From: Thermosipho affectus
GTDB taxonomy: Bacteria; Thermotogota; Thermotogae; Thermotogales; Fervidobacteriaceae
DNA length: 64,000 nt
NCBI RefSeq assembly: GCF_001990485.1
Contig: NZ_LBFC01000003.1
Span: forward strand, 50,834-114,833
Direction: 5' to 3'
Positions 27,671-35,417 of this stretch are shown here, piece by piece. Each line of letters starts with the position of its first letter. The stretch's first letter is position 1. The translations under genes were made by a program, and so were the position numbers. The notes beneath the pieces are model-generated. The model made no database searches and had not been told where the DNA came from. It saw only the letters and a program-made list of their open reading frames with translations.

Positions 27671-29323
27671 ATGTCAAGAATTGTAAAAGCACCAAGAGGA
27701 ACAAAACTTTCTTGTAAAAGTTGGCAAACTGAAGCACCTATGAGAATGTTAATGAACAACCTAGATCCAGAAGTTGCAAGAGATCCTGCAAACCTTATAG
27801 TATACGGTGGTACAGGAAGAGCCGCAAGGAATTGGGAATGTTTTGACAAAATAGTTGAAACACTGCAAAATCTAGAAATGGATGAAACACTTTTAATTCA
27901 AAGTGGAAAACCAGTTGCAGTTTTTAAAACAAGTGAATGGGCACCAAGAGTATTAATCGCAAATTCCAACCTTGTTCCCAAATGGGCAAATTGGGAATAT
28001 TTTAGAGAATTAGAAAAACGTGGTTTAATTATGTACGGTCAAATGACCGCTGGAAGTTGGATTTACATAGGAACTCAAGGTATACTTCAAGGCACATATG
28101 AAACATTTTACGCAGTAGCCAAAAAGTATTTCAATGGATCACTAAAAGGAAAATGGGTATTAACTGCAGGTTTAGGAGAAATGGGAGGAGCACAACCTTT
28201 AGCTGTAACTTTAAACGATGGTGTAGTACTTGCCGTTGAAATAGATAAAAGAATGATTGAAAGACGTATTAAAACAGGTTATCTCGATACTTGGACTGAC
28301 AACTTAGATGAAGCATTAAAATTAGTACAAGACGCCGTAAAAGAAGGAAAACCACTGTCAGTCGGTCTTTTAGCAAATGCTGCAGATGTGCACCCAGAAC
28401 TTGTAAAACGTGGAATTATTCCAGATATAGTAACTGATCAAACAGCTGCGCATGATCCATTAACAGGTTACATACCACATGGCATGTCATTTGATGAAGC
28501 ATTAAAATTAAGGAAAGAAAATCCACAAAAGTATCTTGAGTTAGTATACGAAAGCGTTGTAAAACATATAGAAGCAATATTGGAAATGCAAAAGCAAGGC
28601 GCAAAAGTATTTGAATATGGAAATAATATAAGAAGACTTGCATACGATCACGGAGTAAAAAATGCATTTAATATTCCAGGATACGTTCCAGAATACATAA
28701 GGGACTTATTCTCCGAAGGAAAAGGTCCATTTAGGTGGGCCGCTTTATCCGGTAATCCTGAAGATATTTACAAAACTGATAAAAAAGTATTGGAATTATT
28801 CTCTTACGATAATCACTTAAAAAAATGGATAGAACTTGCACAAAAAAAGATTAAATGGCAAGGGTTACCTGCAAGAATATGTTGGTTAGGTCAAGGAGAA
28901 AGAGCAGAATTAGGACTTGCCATAAACAAAATGGTACAAAAAGGCGAAATCGAAGCACCTATTGTAATTGGAAGAGATCATCACGATACAGGGTCAGTGG
29001 CAAGTCCATATAGGGAAACTGAAGCTATGAAAGATGGCAGTGATGCAATAGCAGATTGGCCAATTCTAAATGCGATGTTAAATGTTGCAAGTGGGGCAAC
29101 TTGGGTATCTTTCCATCATGGTGGCGGAGTAGGTATTGGTTACTCATTGCACGCAGGAATGGTTATAGTAGCTGACGGTACAGATTTGGCACATAAGAAA
29201 CTAGAAAGAGTTTTAACAAATGATGTTGGACTTGGTGTAGTAAGACATGCTGATGCAGGCTATGAAATAGCAATAAATACTGCAAAAAAACATAACTTGA
29301 AAATACCTATGCTTGATCAATAA
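27671..29323 (+). CDS. hutU: Urocanate hydratase
   Basis: A 550-residue enzyme that hydrates urocanate to 4-imidazolone-5-propionate in histidine degradation, with tightly bound NAD+. Family blocks: [17 protein letters not shown] (about 40), [39 protein letters not shown], the conserved Cys block [15 protein letters not shown] (about 400) and [11 protein letters not shown]. It is full length. No hutH, hutI or glutamate-releasing gene is in the window. GGGGGG precedes the ATG, and the gene ends in a strong terminator. Confidence 0.97.
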   Translation: MSRIVKAPRGTKLSCKSWQTEAPMRMLMNNLDPEVARDPANLIVYGGTGRAARNWECFDKIVETLQNLEMDETLLIQSGKPVAVFKTSEWAPRVLIANSNLVPKWANWEYFRELEKRGLIMYGQMTAGSWIYIGTQGILQGTYETFYAVAKKYFNGSLKGKWVLTAGLGEMGGAQPLAVTLNDGVVLAVEIDKRMIERRIKTGYLDTWTDNLDEALKLVQDAVKEGKPLSVGLLANAADVHPELVKRGIIPDIVTDQTAAHDPLTGYIPHGMSFDEALKLRKENPQKYLELVYESVVKHIEAILEMQKQGAKVFEYGNNIRRLAYDHGVKNAFNIPGYVPEYIRDLFSEGKGPFRWAALSGNPEDIYKTDKKVLELFSYDNHLKKWIELAQKKIKWQGLPARICWLGQGERAELGLAINKMVQKGEIEAPIVIGRDHHDTGSVASPYRETEAMKDGSDAIADWPILNAMLNVASGATWVSFHHGGGVGIGYSLHAGMVIVADGTDLAHKKLERVLTNDVGLGVVRHADAGYEIAINTAKKHNLKIPMLDQ

Positions 29324-29345
29324 AAAATCTTAGGTAACTGTGCAC

Positions 29346-29434
29346 TGAACTAAAAAACGATAAAAAAAGCACCCCCAAAATGGTTAAATAAAACTAAAAA
29401 GGGGGTGCTTTTTTTTAAACAGTTGAACTAAAAA
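29346..29434. repeat. 11-bp direct repeats flanking a terminator hairpin
   Basis: TGAACTAAAAA occurs at 29346-29356 and again at 29424-29434, on either side of the hairpin at 29362-29416. The arrangement resembles a short inserted hairpin with a duplicated flank, but the repeat is A-rich and may be chance. Confidence 0.4.
29362..29416 (+). terminator. Bidirectional terminator after hutU
   Basis: AAAAAAAGCACCCCC (29362-29376) pairs with GGGGGTGCTTTTTTT (29401-29415), with a 24-nt A-rich loop. T-runs follow on both strands, so it can end transcription from either side of the convergent junction. Confidence 0.85.
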
Positions 29435-29533
29435 GATGTGAAGAATACAAGAGAAGGTATAAAAATAAATTAGATGGCCTCGGTGGAGTGCCGAAGCCAT
29501 CTATTTTTGAAATTTTTTATTTGTCACATCTTT
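29432..29533. repeat. 10-bp inverted repeat enclosing the second hairpin
   Basis: AAAGATGTGA (29432-29441) and TCACATCTTT (29524-29533) are perfect inverted copies around the hairpin at 29471-29503. Together they could fold as a long nested stem or mark a small palindromic element. Confidence 0.4.
29471..29508 (-). terminator. Terminator of the oadB-korD-korA operon
   Basis: Stem TAGATGGC-C-TCGG with CCGA-A-GCCATCTA (29471-29483 with 29491-29503; one mismatch), 7-nt loop. On the minus strand it is followed by AATTTATTTTTATA, and on the plus strand by TTTTT, so it works for the minus-strand operon and backs up the hutU terminator. Confidence 0.8.
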
Positions 29534-29561
29534 GAAGATAAACCCATAATCCTTAGAACTT

Positions 29562-30722
29562 TTAAAAGTCATATCCTTCAGTTAAAATATCGTTTATTCC
29601 TGCTAAAATCTCCTCTGGGGTAATTAATTCTCCTCCTACTTTATTGATAAATTTAACTTTTGTTCCAGGTTTTACCAATCTCAAAATTTCCCTTCCGTAT
29701 TGCCCTAAATTCATTTCTGGTATAACAACTGCTTCAACTTTTGAGAGTCTTTTTCTAAGCTCGTGAACTTGTAATGGCCAAATTGTAATTGGCTTGAACA
29801 AACCTACTTTCATTTTATCGTTTCTTGCTATTTTCACAGCCTCAAGTGCGCTCCTTGCCACTACCCCATACGCTATAACCAGCACTTCTGCATCTTCTGT
29901 CATATACTCATCGTAAATTGAAATCTCATCAATATGGAGCCTTATTTTATTTGACAATCTCTTGATTAATTTTTCTGCAGTTTCATACGCTGCATTTGGG
30001 AAACCAGATTCGTCGTGCACAAGGCCCGAAACATGGAATCTTGTTTTACCCATCTCTATCAACGCATTAGGTTTTGGTTCAGCATATTCACTTTCTGCAT
30101 ATGGCACAAATATCTCTTCATCTTCCAATTCTTTTTCAGAAATTCTATCCACAATTTCTATATCTCTACCATTCGGTAATTCAAATGTTTCTCTCATATG
30201 GCCCAAAGTCTCATCCATTAAAAACACAACAGGTGTTCTATATACTTCGGCAAGGTTAAAAGCCTCAATTATATACCTATACGCTTCTTGGACAGTTGAA
30301 GGGTACATCGCAATTATGGCATGATCTCCGTGAGTTCCCCACCTCGCTTGCATAATATCACCTTGAGCGGGCTTGGTTGGAAGACCAGTTGAAGGGCCTC
30401 CACGCATAACATTAACAAAAACACACGGAGTCTCAGTCATAACAGCATATCCTAAAGCCTCTTGCATCAAACTAAAGCCCGGGCCGCTAGTAGCTGTCAT
30501 TGATTTTACCCCCGCAAGTGATGCACCAATCATAGCCGCGGCACTTGCAATTTCATCTTCCATTTGAATAAAAACCCCATTATGTTTTGGCAACTCTCTT
30601 GCCATGGTCTCGGCAATTTCTGAAGAAGGGGTAATGGGATAACCTGCATAAAATCTACAACCAGCTCTCAGTGCTCCATATGCAACTGCTTCGTTTCCCT
30701 GCCAAAAAACTAATTTACCCAT
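29562..30722 (-). CDS. korA: 2-oxoacid:ferredoxin oxidoreductase, alpha subunit
   Basis: A 386-residue alpha subunit of the 2-oxoglutarate (or related 2-oxoacid) ferredoxin oxidoreductase family. GNEAVAYGALRAGCRFYAGYPITPSSEI (residues 9-36) and QMEDEIASAAAMIGAS, TATSGPGFSLMQEA, VMRGGPSTGLPTKPAQGD are family blocks. It handles oxidative decarboxylation of a 2-oxoacid to acyl-CoA with ferredoxin reduction. The ATG at 30722 is preferred to the GTG at 30731 because AGGTG lies about 7 nt before it. It overlaps korD by 8 nt. The thiamine-binding beta subunit and the gamma subunit are not here; the operon ends after this gene. Confidence 0.88.
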   Translation of the reverse strand: MGKLVFWQGNEAVAYGALRAGCRFYAGYPITPSSEIAETMARELPKHNGVFIQMEDEIASAAAMIGASLAGVKSMTATSGPGFSLMQEALGYAVMTETPCVFVNVMRGGPSTGLPTKPAQGDIMQARWGTHGDHAIIAMYPSTVQEAYRYIIEAFNLAEVYRTPVVFLMDETLGHMRETFELPNGRDIEIVDRISEKELEDEEIFVPYAESEYAEPKPNALIEMGKTRFHVSGLVHDESGFPNAAYETAEKLIKRLSNKIRLHIDEISIYDEYMTEDAEVLVIAYGVVARSALEAVKIARNDKMKVGLFKPITIWPLQVHELRKRLSKVEAVVIPEMNLGQYGREILRLVKPGTKVKFINKVGGELITPEEILAGINDILTEGYDF

Positions 30723-30942
30723 TTTTTTCACCTACTTCTTCTGTAATCTCAACTATGTCAATGGCAAAATCTGGACATAAATTTTCACACATCAAACATC
30801 CTATACACGTTGTATGATCTTCTACTTTTGGTCTATTCATTTCCCCCTTAATAATAGTTTTTGTAGGACAAGTGTTATAGCATATCCCGCAACTTTTACA
30901 CCAATTATAATTTATCTTCACCTTAAACTGTTTCTTCGCCAT
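30715..30942 (-). CDS. korD: 2-oxoacid:ferredoxin oxidoreductase, delta (ferredoxin) subunit
   Basis: A 75-residue two-cluster ferredoxin with WCKSCGICYNTCP (residues 14-26) and CIGCLMCENLCP (46-57), enough cysteines for two [4Fe-4S] clusters. Such a subunit transfers electrons between the oxidoreductase and free ferredoxin. It starts 9 nt after oadB with GAGGTGAGG upstream and overlaps korA, supporting a single complex. Confidence 0.9.
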   Translation of the reverse strand: MAKKQFKVKINYNWCKSCGICYNTCPTKTIIKGEMNRPKVEDHTTCIGCLMCENLCPDFAIDIVEITEEVGEKNG

Positions 30943-30951
30943 TACCTCACC

Positions 30952-32088
30952 TCACTTAATTAATGATAAGAATATACCAGCTGCAACAGCAGAACCTATT
31001 ACTCCGGCAACATTTGGCCCCATTGCATGCATTAATATGAAATTAGTTGGATCTTCTTCCTGGGCAATTCTTTGAGCTACCCTTGAAGAATCAGGTACAG
31101 CTGATACGCCAGCAGCACCAATTAATGGATTTATTTTATCTTTTAAAAATAAGTTCATTAATTTTGCAAATAAAATTCCAGAAACTATAGACGTTATAAA
31201 TGCAATAGCACCCATACCGAAAATAAGCAAAGATTGAGGTTTTAAAAACACGTCAGCCCTTGCAGATGCACCAACTGAAACACAAAGTAGAATTGTAACT
31301 GTATCAAGGATATATCTACTTGCCGCTTCAACAAGTCTCTTTACAACACCTGCTTCTTTTAAAAGATTTCCAAACATCAACATACCAATTAATGGTAATG
31401 CCTTAGGGACTATCAGTGCTACAATTATAGTTGTTAAAATTGGGAATAGTACCCTCTCTACCTTGGTTACCTTTCTAGGTGGTTTCATTTTTATTCTTCT
31501 TTCTTCTTTTGTTGTCATCAATTTTGAAACCAACGGTTGAAGTACGGGAATTAACGCAATGTATGAATATGCAGAAATTGCAATTATAGATAACAATTCA
31601 GGTGCAAATTTTGAGGTTATAAAAATTGAAGTAGGACCATCTGCTCCACCAATAATACCTATCGATGCCGCTTGTTTTAAAGTAAAACCAAACACCCTTG
31701 CCAAAAGAAAGGTGATAAATATTCCCATCTGAGCCGCTCCACCAAGAAAAATTGTAATAGGATATGAAAGCATAAAGGAAAAATCAGTCAATGCCCCAAT
31801 TCCAAGAAAAATCAGTGGAGGATAGATTCCAAGCACTAATCCCTGTTGTATATACCACAAAACACCACCTGGTGAAGATTGAGAAGGAGGATTTAATATG
31901 CCAGTAATATCTGGAGGTATATTTGCTAAAATAATTCCAAAAGCTATAGGTATCAAAAGAAGTGGTTCTGCGTCTTTCTCTATAGCAATATAAATCAGCA
32001 GTCCGGCAATCCCGAACATTATCAAATTTCCATAACTAATATGCATAAAAGCTGTACTTTGAAAAAAAGATAATAATGATTCCAGCAA
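30952..32088 (-). CDS. Sodium-pumping decarboxylase beta subunit (OadB/MmdB family)
   Basis: A 378-residue, roughly ten-helix membrane protein. GIIGGADGPTSIFITSKFAP near residue 140 contains the conserved Asp of the sodium channel, and VSAVPDSSRVAQRIAQEE with HAMGPNVAGVIGSAVAAG closes the C-terminus. The family couples decarboxylation of oxaloacetate, methylmalonyl-CoA or glutaconyl-CoA on biotin to Na+ export. No carboxyltransferase, biotin carrier or gamma subunit is adjacent, so the substrate is open. TTG start with AAAGGAGG upstream. It heads an operon with korD and korA. Confidence 0.9.
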   Translation of the reverse strand: MLESLLSFFQSTAFMHISYGNLIMFGIAGLLIYIAIEKDAEPLLLIPIAFGIILANIPPDITGILNPPSQSSPGGVLWYIQQGLVLGIYPPLIFLGIGALTDFSFMLSYPITIFLGGAAQMGIFITFLLARVFGFTLKQAASIGIIGGADGPTSIFITSKFAPELLSIIAISAYSYIALIPVLQPLVSKLMTTKEERRIKMKPPRKVTKVERVLFPILTTIIVALIVPKALPLIGMLMFGNLLKEAGVVKRLVEAASRYILDTVTILLCVSVGASARADVFLKPQSLLIFGMGAIAFITSIVSGILFAKLMNLFLKDKINPLIGAAGVSAVPDSSRVAQRIAQEEDPTNFILMHAMGPNVAGVIGSAVAAGIFLSLIK

Positions 32089-32122
32089 CTCAAACTCCTC
32101 CTTTATTAGCAGATCTATTCTA

Positions 32123-32151
32123 ATTATATATCACTATTTATAATATGAAAA
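32123..32151 (-). promoter_or_regulatory. Promoter of the oadB-korD-korA operon
   Basis: On the minus strand TTTTCA (32146-32151), 17-nt spacer, TATAAT (32123-32128), ending about 34 nt before the oadB start. Confidence 0.55.
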
Positions 32152-32177
32152 GAAAAATTACTACGTATTTCAAGCAA

Positions 32178-32975
32178 TTAAACCTTATTTTTTTTAATAG
32201 CATCTTTTAAACTTAATAATATATAGTAATACGTTAATTCATAGTTATAATTGGAAACTTTTGAAGACGCTATTTTCGAAAACTCCCTTGCAATCGTATA
32301 ATTCAAATTATATTCTTCGCAAATCCACAGTGCAACCTTTGCAATAGCCTTTAAAATTTTAAAATTTTTTACTTCCAACAATTCCATTACTAACATATTT
32401 AAAGCTTTGCTATCTTCTAATGCCTCTTTCATCTTAATGTAAAATGTATAATATGTATTAACACCCAGTTGTTCTGTAATCTTTTCTTCTACAAAATCCT
32501 TATTTTTTATTTTTTCAAATTCCTCTGGAAATTCTAAGTATAACTTTTTTTGTATGAAATCTTTAAGCTCTTTTATTTTATTTTTTGGAAAATTTAAAAC
32601 AAATTTTTGAAGCCTACTTCTAATAGTAGGATAAAGTGAATTCCAACTTGTAGTAACTAATATTATTAACGCATATTTTGGCGGTTCTTCCAACGTTTTT
32701 AAAATAGAATTTTCTGCTTCAGGAAGCATTTTCTCCGCATCAAATAACACAACTATTTTCTTGCCACTTTCAACGGAAAACGATAAAAAATCCTGTATTT
32801 GCCTTATATCATCTATCTTAATATTTTCCTGATCTATAATATAATATCTTTGCATATCATTATTTGTGATTTTGTATACCAAATTCTCTACATAACTTTT
32901 TAAATAATTTTTATTGTCTCCAACAATAGCAATTGAAACCCCAGAATATTCCTCCAATACTTTATCTATGTTCAC
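32178..32975 (-). CDS. holB: DNA polymerase III delta-prime-like subunit
   Basis: A 265-residue clamp-loader subunit. IDQENIKIDDIRQIQDFLSF, VVLFDAEKMLPEAENSILK followed by TLEEPPKYALIIL, and PTIRSRLQ (sensor-1/SRC-like region) identify the AAA+ fold; the N-terminus lacks a P-loop as is normal for delta-prime. It would help load the sliding clamp. The GTG start overlaps the stop of the ABC ATPase gene (GTGA). It ends a short operon. Confidence 0.83.
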   Translation of the reverse strand: MNIDKVLEEYSGVSIAIVGDNKNYLKSYVENLVYKITNNDMQRYYIIDQENIKIDDIRQIQDFLSFSVESGKKIVVLFDAEKMLPEAENSILKTLEEPPKYALIILVTTSWNSLYPTIRSRLQKFVLNFPKNKIKELKDFIQKKLYLEFPEEFEKIKNKDFVEEKITEQLGVNTYYTFYIKMKEALEDSKALNMLVMELLEVKNFKILKAIAKVALWICEEYNLNYTIAREFSKIASSKVSNYNYELTYYYILLSLKDAIKKNKV

Positions 32976-33640
32976 GTTTCCACCTCGTTAATATACATAT
33001 CTACAACTTCTAAAACATCATTACTATCTTTGACAATAGTTCCTTTATCCATAAAAATTGCCCTATTAGAAAATTCTAAAAACACTTCCGGATTATGAGT
33101 GGCAACTATTATACCCATACCCATTTTTTTTAAATCAAATATAAGTTCTTTTAAAACTTGCCTATCGTTTTTATCCAACATTGAAAGTGGTTCATCTAAT
33201 AGCAGATATTCAGGTTCCATAACAAGTATTGATGAAATCGCAAGTTTTTGTTTTTGTCCTCCTGATAAATTGTGAGGTTCCATATGTTTAAAATCGTATA
33301 ACCCCGTAATTTTTAAAACCTTTTGTGCCCTTTTTCTTATTTCTTCCCTATCAAGTCCGAGGTTCTCAAGTCCAAAAATAACATCTTCCCAAACTGTACT
33401 ACCAATAATTTGAGTTTCAGGATTTTGAAAAACATATCCCGTAACAAAATAATGCGGATGATTTCCTTCAACAATTATCTCTCCAGAGTAATTCACCAAT
33501 CCTGAAAGTGCTTTAAGAAAAGTGGATTTTCCACTACCGTTATAGCCCAAAAGCAATACAAACTCATCTTTACTAAATTTTGTATCTATCTTTCCCAAGA
33601 CTCTTTTATTTCCATAAAAAACTTCAAGATTCTTTACAAT
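32972..33640 (-). CDS. ABC transporter ATP-binding protein, ECF/CbiO-like, with unusual start
   Basis: About 222 residues. Walker A GYNGSGKSTF, Q-loop YVFQNPETQIIG, signature NLSGGQKQKLA, Walker B YLLLDEPLSM and H-loop ATHNPE are all intact, so it is a complete nucleotide-binding domain like EcfA/CbiO ATPases. The conserved opening IIVKNLEVFYGNKRVLG, including the A-loop Tyr, is encoded up to about 33640, but no ATG, GTG or TTG is in frame there before a stop at 33661. The only ordinary start is a TTG at 33598, which would remove these residues. An ATT (33640) or ATA (33643) start after GGAG, or a frame slip, is suggested. No membrane partner is adjacent. The function is clear; the start is uncertain. 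Confidence 0.8.
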   Translation of the reverse strand: MVKNLEVFYGNKRVLGKIDTKFSKDEFVLLLGYNGSGKSTFLKALSGLVNYSGEIIVEGNHPHYFVTGYVFQNPETQIIGSTVWEDVIFGLENLGLDREEIRKRAQKVLKITGLYDFKHMEPHNLSGGQKQKLAISSILVMEPEYLLLDEPLSMLDKNDRQVLKELIFDLKKMGMGIIVATHNPEVFLEFSNRAIFMDKGTIVKDSNDVLEVVDMYINEVET

Positions 33641-34398
33641 TATATTATCATCTCCAATTTATCTCCTGCATTAAACTTTAGTATGTCTGCTGCTCTAGAT
33701 TGATTTGCCGCAATTTCAACAAAACCTGTGCTATCATTATGTACTAATAACCCTCCAATATCAACTTCTGCATAATACCTCAAAATGGGTAATTCTATCC
33801 ATTTTCTTCTAAAAAATAACTTGATCTTTTCCTTTTCTTTTATCCATTCAAATGGTATATTAGTCTCTATATTACCAAACTTATCAATATACGCAACTTC
33901 TCCTGATATTTTATTTTCGATTTTCTTTGCCTTTAAATATGGCAAGGTTGCGTAGTTAAATAATTGATTACCAAGCTCTTTAAAAAAACCCTTTGTAATA
34001 TACGCTGCAACGGGTGAAAAAATATCCCTACCATGAAAAGTACTTGATTTGCTATAATGATATCTTTGGTTATTTAATTCCCTTATCTCTAAAGGTTTTT
34101 CTCTTTCAAAAACTAAAGTAAACAATCCATTATCTGGTCCAACAAAATAATAATTTTCCGTTTTAACGGCTATTGCCTTTCTTGCACTCCCTACACCATA
34201 ATCCACTACACACAAAAAAACCGCTCCTTTTGGAAAATGCATAAAAGAACGCGAGAGGACATACATTGCCTCCCGCACATTAAACGCAGTTATCTGATGG
34301 GTTAAATCCACAATTTCTTCGTCTACTATTTGCTTAATTACTCCTTTACAAATTCCAACATAATGTGAACTTCCCCAATCAGTCATAAATACTATCAT
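33640..34398 (-). CDS. SAM hydroxide adenosyltransferase family protein (DUF62)
   Basis: A 252-residue member of the S-adenosylmethionine hydrolase (hydroxide adenosyltransferase) family related to fluorinases. FMTDWGSSHYVGICKG, the Asp/Gly block VVDYGVGSARKAIAVK, VGPDNGLFT, FHGRDIFSPVAAY (about 120) and YIDKFGNIETNIP (about 175) match the family. It cleaves S-adenosylmethionine to adenosine and methionine. The ATG at 34398 is chosen over the GTG at 34407 because AAGGTG is 6 nt before it. The stop overlaps the presumed start of the ABC ATPase. Confidence 0.9.
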   Translation of the reverse strand: MIVFMTDWGSSHYVGICKGVIKQIVDEEIVDLTHQITAFNVREAMYVLSRSFMHFPKGAVFLCVVDYGVGSARKAIAVKTENYYFVGPDNGLFTLVFEREKPLEIRELNNQRYHYSKSSTFHGRDIFSPVAAYITKGFFKELGNQLFNYATLPYLKAKKIENKISGEVAYIDKFGNIETNIPFEWIKEKEKIKLFFRRKWIELPILRYYAEVDIGGLLVHNDSTGFVEIAANQSRAADILKFNAGDKLEMII

Positions 34399-34408
34399 AA
34401 TTATCACC

Positions 34409-35416
34409 TTAATAAAACAATTTTGTTAATTCTCTTAGATAAAAATCCACAGGTCTATAATTTATAATCGTTTCAGAATACGGTATTTCTGTAATAGAAA
34501 ATCCCTTCACACCAACTGCATGATATACTTTTCCAATCTTTATCATCTCTATGGCATGCGCAGCCATTTGTGTTGCAATAATTCTATCCATTGCACTTGG
34601 AGAACCACCTCGTTGTAAATATCCCAAATTTGTATATCTCCATTCAATTCCAAAATCTTTTAACTGTTTTTCTATATACCTTCCAATAACAATAGACGAC
34701 CCCTCTTCAGGTGAAAATCTACATTCCTTCTTAATATCTTCAGGAATTTCCACGCCAGATTCGATAACTATTAATGAAAATCTCTTTCTTCCCTCATATC
34801 TCCTCTTTATAATATCAATCATTTCATTGAAATTGGTCTTTTCAGCAGAAGAAATAATATAATCAGCCCCACCTGCCAATCCACCAATAACTGCTATCCA
34901 ACCACTTGGTTTTCCCATTGTTTCAACAATCATAACCCTGTGATGCGATTCAGCAGTTGAATGCAAAACATCAAGCGCGTTTTTTACATTTTCAACTGCG
35001 GTAAAAAAGCCTATAGAAAAGTCTGTAAAAGAAAGATCATTATCAATAGTAGCCGGAATTACAATAGATGGTACACCTACATTCATCAAATTTATAGCTG
35101 ATTTTGCTGCAAGTCTACCACCAATAATTATCAATGCAGAAATACCGTATTGTTCTACCTTACTCTTAATTTTTCCAATTTCGTTATTCTCTGGTACATA
35201 CAAAGAAGTACCTAACATTGTTCCACCTTGATGCAAAACATTGGAAACATTGCCCCTTAATAAAACATCCAGATCATCCCTTAAAAACCCCTCAAAACCA
35301 TCTTTTATACCCATTACTTCAACATTTAAATCCAATCCTTTTACAACAGCTGCACGTATAGCCGCATTAATCCCAGGAGAATCATTTCCGACACATAATA
35401 CTCCCACTCTTTTCAT
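34409..35416 (-). CDS. Phosphofructokinase homologue with altered active site
   Basis: A 335-residue protein with a complete PFK fold: VGNDSPGINA (9-18), GGTMLGTS (64-71), ATIDNDLSFTDFSIGF (122-137) with catalytic Asp125, ESHHRVMIVETMG and LGYLQRGGSPSA. Several residues essential in ATP- and PPi-dependent enzymes differ: the GGDGS/GGDD phosphoryl-donor loop reads GGRLAA (99-104), the Arg equivalent to E. coli R72 is Leu72, the Arg of MGR is Lys169 and the HIQRGG His is Tyr. It lies directly after the membrane pyrophosphatase gene. It may have changed donor, changed substrate or become regulatory. The family is certain; catalytic PFK activity is doubtful. Confidence 0.85.
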   Translation of the reverse strand: MKRVGVLCVGNDSPGINAAIRAAVVKGLDLNVEVMGIKDGFEGFLRDDLDVLLRGNVSNVLHQGGTMLGTSLYVPENNEIGKIKSKVEQYGISALIIIGGRLAAKSAINLMNVGVPSIVIPATIDNDLSFTDFSIGFFTAVENVKNALDVLHSTAESHHRVMIVETMGKPSGWIAVIGGLAGGADYIISSAEKTNFNEMIDIIKRRYEGRKRFSLIVIESGVEIPEDIKKECRFSPEEGSSIVIGRYIEKQLKDFGIEWRYTNLGYLQRGGSPSAMDRIIATQMAAHAIEMIKIGKVYHAVGVKGFSITEIPYSETIINYRPVDFYLRELTKLFY

Positions 35417-35417
35417 A

